A DNA stretch of 64,000 nt from Cyclobacteriaceae bacterium (GTDB lineage: Bacteria > Bacteroidota > Bacteroidia > Cytophagales > Cyclobacteriaceae). Location: assembly GCA_020436165.1 (NCBI GenBank), contig JAGQYI010000061.1:1-64000 (forward strand). The letters are read 5' to 3'. The notes under the pieces are model-generated. The model was not told where the DNA came from, ran no database searches, and saw only the letters and a list, made by a program, of their open reading frames with translations. The position numbers and the translations under genes were made by a program. Shown in pieces: positions 60,813 through 64,000 of the stretch (positions are counted from its first letter, which is position 1; each line of letters begins with the position of its first letter).

Positions 60813-63425
60813 ATGAATTTTGATAAATATACCATTAAATCGCAAGAGGTGCTGCAGCATGCAACGTCTGTGGCATCAAGTTATGGACAGCAGTCCATTG
60901 AGCCCGGCCATTTGCTGAAAGCCCTGATTGAGACCGATGATAATCTGGTTTCTTTTATCAATAAAAAGCTGAATGTAAATGCCCAGCAGTTGGATAACAA
61001 GCTGGAAGAGATTATAAATTCGTATCCCAAGGTTTCGGGGCAACAACCCTATTTGGGGAACGATTCTTTTGCTGCTTTGCAAAAAGCAGAAAGCATGCTC
61101 AAGGAGATGGGCGATGAATACATTGCCGTAGAACATATTCTCTTGGGCTTATTTTTAGGTAAGGATAAAGTAAGTGCGCTGTTGAAAGGCCTCGGTTACG
61201 AGAAAAAACTTTTGATAGCTGCTATTCAAGAATTGAGAGGAGGAAATAAAGTGACAGACCAAAATGCTGAAGGAAAATACCGCTCATTAGAGCGTTATTC
61301 AAAAAATCTGAATCAACTGGCGAAGGAAGGCAAAATCGATCCCGTGATTGGGAGGGATGAGGAAATACGCAGGGTGCTTCAGATACTATCGCGAAGGACG
61401 AAGAACAACCCAATTCTGGTAGGTGAACCAGGTGTGGGTAAAACCGCCATTGTAGAAGGTATGGCCCAACGTATCGTAGATGGTGATGTACCTGAAAATC
61501 TGAAATCGAAGATTTTAATTTCGCTGGACATGGGGCTTTTGGTGGCAGGCGCCAAGTACAAAGGGGAATTTGAGGAACGGTTAAAAGCCGTAATCAAAGA
61601 GGTTACGGATTCCAACGGTGAGATCATTTTGTTTATTGATGAAATCCACACCTTGATAGGTGCCGGTGGTGGCGAAGGAGCGATGGATGCAGCCAACCTA
61701 TTAAAGCCAGCTTTGGCACGTGGTGAACTGCATGCAATAGGTGCCACCACTCTGAAGGAATACCAAAAGCATATTGAAAAAGATAAAGCGCTTGAACGCA
61801 GGTTCCAGATGGTGTTGGTGGATGAACCACAGCCGGAAGATGCTATTTCCATTTTGCGTGGTATTAAGGATAAATATGAGTTACACCATGGAGTGCGCAT
61901 TAAAGACGATGCTGTGATTGCGGCTGTGGAACTTTCACAACGGTATATATCCGACCGGTTTTTACCCGACAAGGCCATTGACCTGATGGATGAAGCAGCT
62001 TCGAAACTGCGTATTGAGATTGATTCCGTTCCGGAAGAGTTGGATGAATTGCAGCGTAAGATCATGCAATTGGAGATTGAGCGTGAAGCCATACGCAGGG
62101 AAAAGGATAAGGACAAGGAAACCAAGCTTAACAAGGTAATTGCTGAACTTACCGATGAGCGCAACGAGCTAAAAGCAAAGTGGGAGAATGAGAAGGGCGT
62201 AATCCAGGGCATTCAAAAAGCCAAGGAGAACATTGATGCTATGAAACTTCAAGCAGAGCAGGCTGAACGTGGGGGTGATTTTGCTAAGGTAGCTGAGCTA
62301 CGCTATGGTAAAATACTGGAAGAAGAGAAGAAACTGGATGCTTTGAAGGAACAGGTGAAATCCATGCAGGAAGGTGAAAATGCCTTGCTGAAGGAAGAAG
62401 TGGATGCTACTGATATTGCAGAGGTAGTAGCCAAGTGGACAGGTATTCCCGTTTCTAAAATGCTGCAATCGGATCGTGAGAAGTTGTTGCACCTGGAAGA
62501 AGAGCTTGGGAAACGTGTGGCTGGGCAAGAGGAGGCTATTGCTGCTTTATCGGATGCAGTGCGTAGGAGCAGGGCTGGTTTGCAGGACCCTAACCGACCT
62601 ATTGGGTCGTTTATCTTCCTTGGTACGACAGGGGTTGGTAAAACCGAGCTATCTAAAGCATTGGCGGAGTACCTGTTTAACGATGAGCATAACATGGTTC
62701 GTATTGATATGTCGGAGTACCAGGAGCGCCATGCGGTGAGTCGATTGATTGGCGCGCCTCCGGGCTATGTGGGCTACGATGAAGGTGGTCAGCTAACTGA
62801 AGCAGTGCGCAGGAAACCCTATTCGGTAATACTGTTGGATGAGATCGAAAAGGCGCATCCGGATGTATTCAACATTTTGTTACAAGTGCTGGATGATGGC
62901 CGTTTGACTGATAATAAAGGCCGTGTGGCTAATTTCAAAAACACGATCATTATTATGACGACCAATATCGGCTCTCATTTAATACAGGAACGATTTGAGA
63001 ACCTGGAGGACAAAGATTTGGAAACTGTTTTAGAGGTTACACGCACTGAGGTGATGGATTTATTGAAGAAATCGGTACGTCCTGAATTTCTTAACCGTGT
63101 GGATGAAACCATTATGTTTAGGCCATTGACCAGAACCGACATTCGCAAAATTGTGGATATTCAGTTTAGTTTAATAATCAAACGGGTTGAGCAGAATGGC
63201 ATCAAAGTGTCAATTACCGATGAAGTGTTGGATTATCTGGGTGCACTTGGGTTTGATCCTCAGTTTGGTGCCCGTCCGCTGAAGCGAGTACTTCAGCGCG
63301 AAGTGTTAAATGAGCTCTCTAAAGAGATCATAGCTGGCAAAATAAGTCAGGGTGATGTGGTAGAAATAGAGCTAAATGGTGATAAGTTAGAGTTTATTAA
63401 AACCATTCCGGTTGAGGAGGTTTAA
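60813..63425 (+). CDS. clpB: ATP-dependent disaggregase ClpB
   Basis: A hexameric AAA+ chaperone that works with DnaK to dissolve aggregates. The 870-residue protein (ATG 60813, [15 protein letters not shown]) has the N domain (1-150), AAA1 with Walker [18 protein letters not shown] and Walker [11 protein letters not shown], the coiled-coil M domain (about 400-530), and AAA2 with [18 protein letters not shown] and [17 protein letters not shown]; the C-terminal domain includes [16 protein letters not shown]. Full length, no ClpP-docking tripeptide loop, as expected. Ends at a terminator. Confidence 0.97.
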   Translation: MNFDKYTIKSQEVLQHATSVASSYGQQSIEPGHLLKALIETDDNLVSFINKKLNVNAQQLDNKLEEIINSYPKVSGQQPYLGNDSFAALQKAESMLKEMGDEYIAVEHILLGLFLGKDKVSALLKGLGYEKKLLIAAIQELRGGNKVTDQNAEGKYRSLERYSKNLNQLAKEGKIDPVIGRDEEIRRVLQILSRRTKNNPILVGEPGVGKTAIVEGMAQRIVDGDVPENLKSKILISLDMGLLVAGAKYKGEFEERLKAVIKEVTDSNGEIILFIDEIHTLIGAGGGEGAMDAANLLKPALARGELHAIGATTLKEYQKHIEKDKALERRFQMVLVDEPQPEDAISILRGIKDKYELHHGVRIKDDAVIAAVELSQRYISDRFLPDKAIDLMDEAASKLRIEIDSVPEELDELQRKIMQLEIEREAIRREKDKDKETKLNKVIAELTDERNELKAKWENEKGVIQGIQKAKENIDAMKLQAEQAERGGDFAKVAELRYGKILEEEKKLDALKEQVKSMQEGENALLKEEVDATDIAEVVAKWTGIPVSKMLQSDREKLLHLEEELGKRVAGQEEAIAALSDAVRRSRAGLQDPNRPIGSFIFLGTTGVGKTELSKALAEYLFNDEHNMVRIDMSEYQERHAVSRLIGAPPGYVGYDEGGQLTEAVRRKPYSVILLDEIEKAHPDVFNILLQVLDDGRLTDNKGRVANFKNTIIIMTTNIGSHLIQERFENLEDKDLETVLEVTRTEVMDLLKKSVRPEFLNRVDETIMFRPLTRTDIRKIVDIQFSLIIKRVEQNGIKVSITDEVLDYLGALGFDPQFGARPLKRVLQREVLNELSKEIIAGKISQGDVVEIELNGDKLEFIKTIPVEEV

Positions 63426-63430
63426 AGTAA

Positions 63431-63460
63431 AAGGGTCGGATTATTTATCTGACCTTTTTT
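63431..63460. terminator. Bidirectional terminator of clpB
   Basis: A stem of AAGGGTCGGAT and ATCTGACCTTT (one G-U pair, loop TATTT) is followed by TTTTTT on the + strand. It can serve clpB and the convergent gene at 63.5 kb. Confidence 0.8.
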
Positions 63461-63932
63461 AGTTTTCAGTTAGATCATTGATTTGAACCCCCAGAAATTT
63501 AGAAAGCTCTTCAATTTTGTTCAGAATCTTTTCTTTATTTTTCTTACCGGCCAGGTATATTTTTTCTCCATTCTCAAATTCCAGGTACGCATCATACACT
63601 TCGTTTGAAATATCAGTACCCTGAGAAATTTTTAAATAGACAGTCTGACTAACAATGTTTGTTTTAATAAAAATCTGTTTTACTTCTTGGTAGGGTTCCC
63701 ACTTGCCAAATCGTATAAAAACAAATGAATTGTATTCCCTGTACTTTAATGCTTGTCTATCAAACTCTATACCCCTGTATGCAGTCACTATCAACAATCC
63801 AATTACAATAAGAACCGTACCTAAAACAGGAGAAAAGACAACACTAGCCAAGCCTCCCAGAAGAAGGGCTGTTCCCAATGCCATAAAATGAAATGGGAAT
63901 AATAGTTCGGAATAGAAATTAAATCGATTCAT
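63459..63932 (-). CDS. Small membrane protein with PH-like domain
   Basis: A 157-residue protein with two N-terminal transmembrane helices (LFPFHFMALGTALLLGGLAS, VFSPVLGTVLIVIGLLIVTA) and a C-terminal beta-rich domain of about 90 residues (IEFDRQALKYREYNSFVFIR, GTDISNEVYDAYLEFENGEK) resembling bacterial PH-like domains. No catalytic motif. It is convergent with clpB and lies 16 bases after the next leftward gene's stop. Confidence 0.75.
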   Translation of the reverse strand: MNRFNFYSELLFPFHFMALGTALLLGGLASVVFSPVLGTVLIVIGLLIVTAYRGIEFDRQALKYREYNSFVFIRFGKWEPYQEVKQIFIKTNIVSQTVYLKISQGTDISNEVYDAYLEFENGEKIYLAGKKNKEKILNKIEELSKFLGVQINDLTEN

Positions 63933-63948
63933 TTTTACTAACTATCCT

Positions 63949-64000
63949 CTATATTTCAGACAAAAGCTTCAATAACCGTTTCATCCCTTCTTCTCTTCCT
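63949..64000 (-). CDS. 3' end of a further gene (partial)
   Basis: A 16-codon C-terminal fragment in frame on the - strand, ending GREEGMKRLLKLLSEI then TAG at 63949-63951. The spacing (16 bases before the next gene's start) and composition fit the end of a real gene that continues past the window edge. No family can be named. Confidence 0.4.
   Translation of the reverse strand, partial: GREEGMKRLLKLLSEI

Noticed and set aside
61379..62212. 277-codon open frame antisense to clpB
   Set aside because: Ser-rich low-complexity shadow of the clpB coding strand, with no independent support.
1..64000. CRISPR arrays, tRNA, rRNA, transposase or prophage genes
   Set aside because: I searched for regular spaced repeats, tRNA-like ends and element enzymes by eye and saw none; the repeats present are palindromic and irregular.

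Overview
The window reads as a piece of chromosome from a member of the Bacteroidota, most likely a Cytophagales relative. The case rests on secreted proteins with type IX secretion (T9SS) C-terminal sorting domains, families largely confined to this phylum (DUF4295, DUF5522, DUF5606, DUF6048, DUF6452, DUF5686, GWxTD, BT_3928), a bacillithiol gene (bshC), many perfect TAnnTTTG -7 promoter boxes, and no consistent Shine-Dalgarno sequences. I see no rRNA, tRNA, CRISPR, phage, integrase or transposase. This is mostly core genome with small accessory patches.

Layout. 1-8 kb: a T9SS surface protein, a sugar nucleotidyltransferase, trxA and dnaE. 8-10.5 kb: two overlapping genes for secreted proteins, one carrying an Asp-rich repeat array. 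10.5-14.5 kb: rsmG, rocD, DUF5522, then rpmB, rpmG-DUF4295 and ftsY, with clear promoters and terminators. 14.5-20 kb: a VOC protein, an envelope pair DUF6452-DUF6048, rimO, bshC and a lipoprotein hydrolase. 20-24.5 kb: a LytS/LytR-like two-component pair with a periplasmic propeller sensor, then an orphan gene. 24.5-32.3 kb: rlmB-GWxTD, a methyltransferase, a DUF2723 membrane protein, a polytopic membrane protein and a TPR protein. 32.4-38.5 kb: marR, an orphan helicase-associated-domain protein, then an ECF sigma factor, its anti-sigma factor, gmk, nadD and a DUF5686 protein in one direction. 38.5-43 kb: a leftward unit of a fused ABCG-type transporter, a lipoprotein and a small secreted protein. 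43-52 kb: biotin carrier, pyrH-frr-DUF5606-hypothetical, fbp, lysC, folP-cdaA, DUF1599, BT_3928 family and aroK. 52-64 kb: an outer membrane protein, a Tyr/Ser/Gly-rich secreted protein, proS, a patch of palindromic repeats around an unknown gene and a TonB-domain protein, rlmN, a thioesterase, clpB, a PH-like membrane protein and the end of one more gene.

How it fits together. Translation and ribosome maintenance recur (L28, L33, DUF4295, rsmG, rlmB, rlmN, rimO, frr, proS, ftsY), alongside nucleotide and cofactor supply (pyrH, gmk, nadD, folP, aroK, lysC) and a thiol/proteostasis set (trxA, bshC, clpB). The envelope genes are the least understood. The best candidates for undescribed biology are the three-gene ABC transporter/lipoprotein/secreted-protein unit (38.5-43 kb), the repeat-protein pair (8-10.5 kb) and the orphan helicase-associated-domain protein (32.9-33.6 kb). 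I found no clear novel defence or mobile system.
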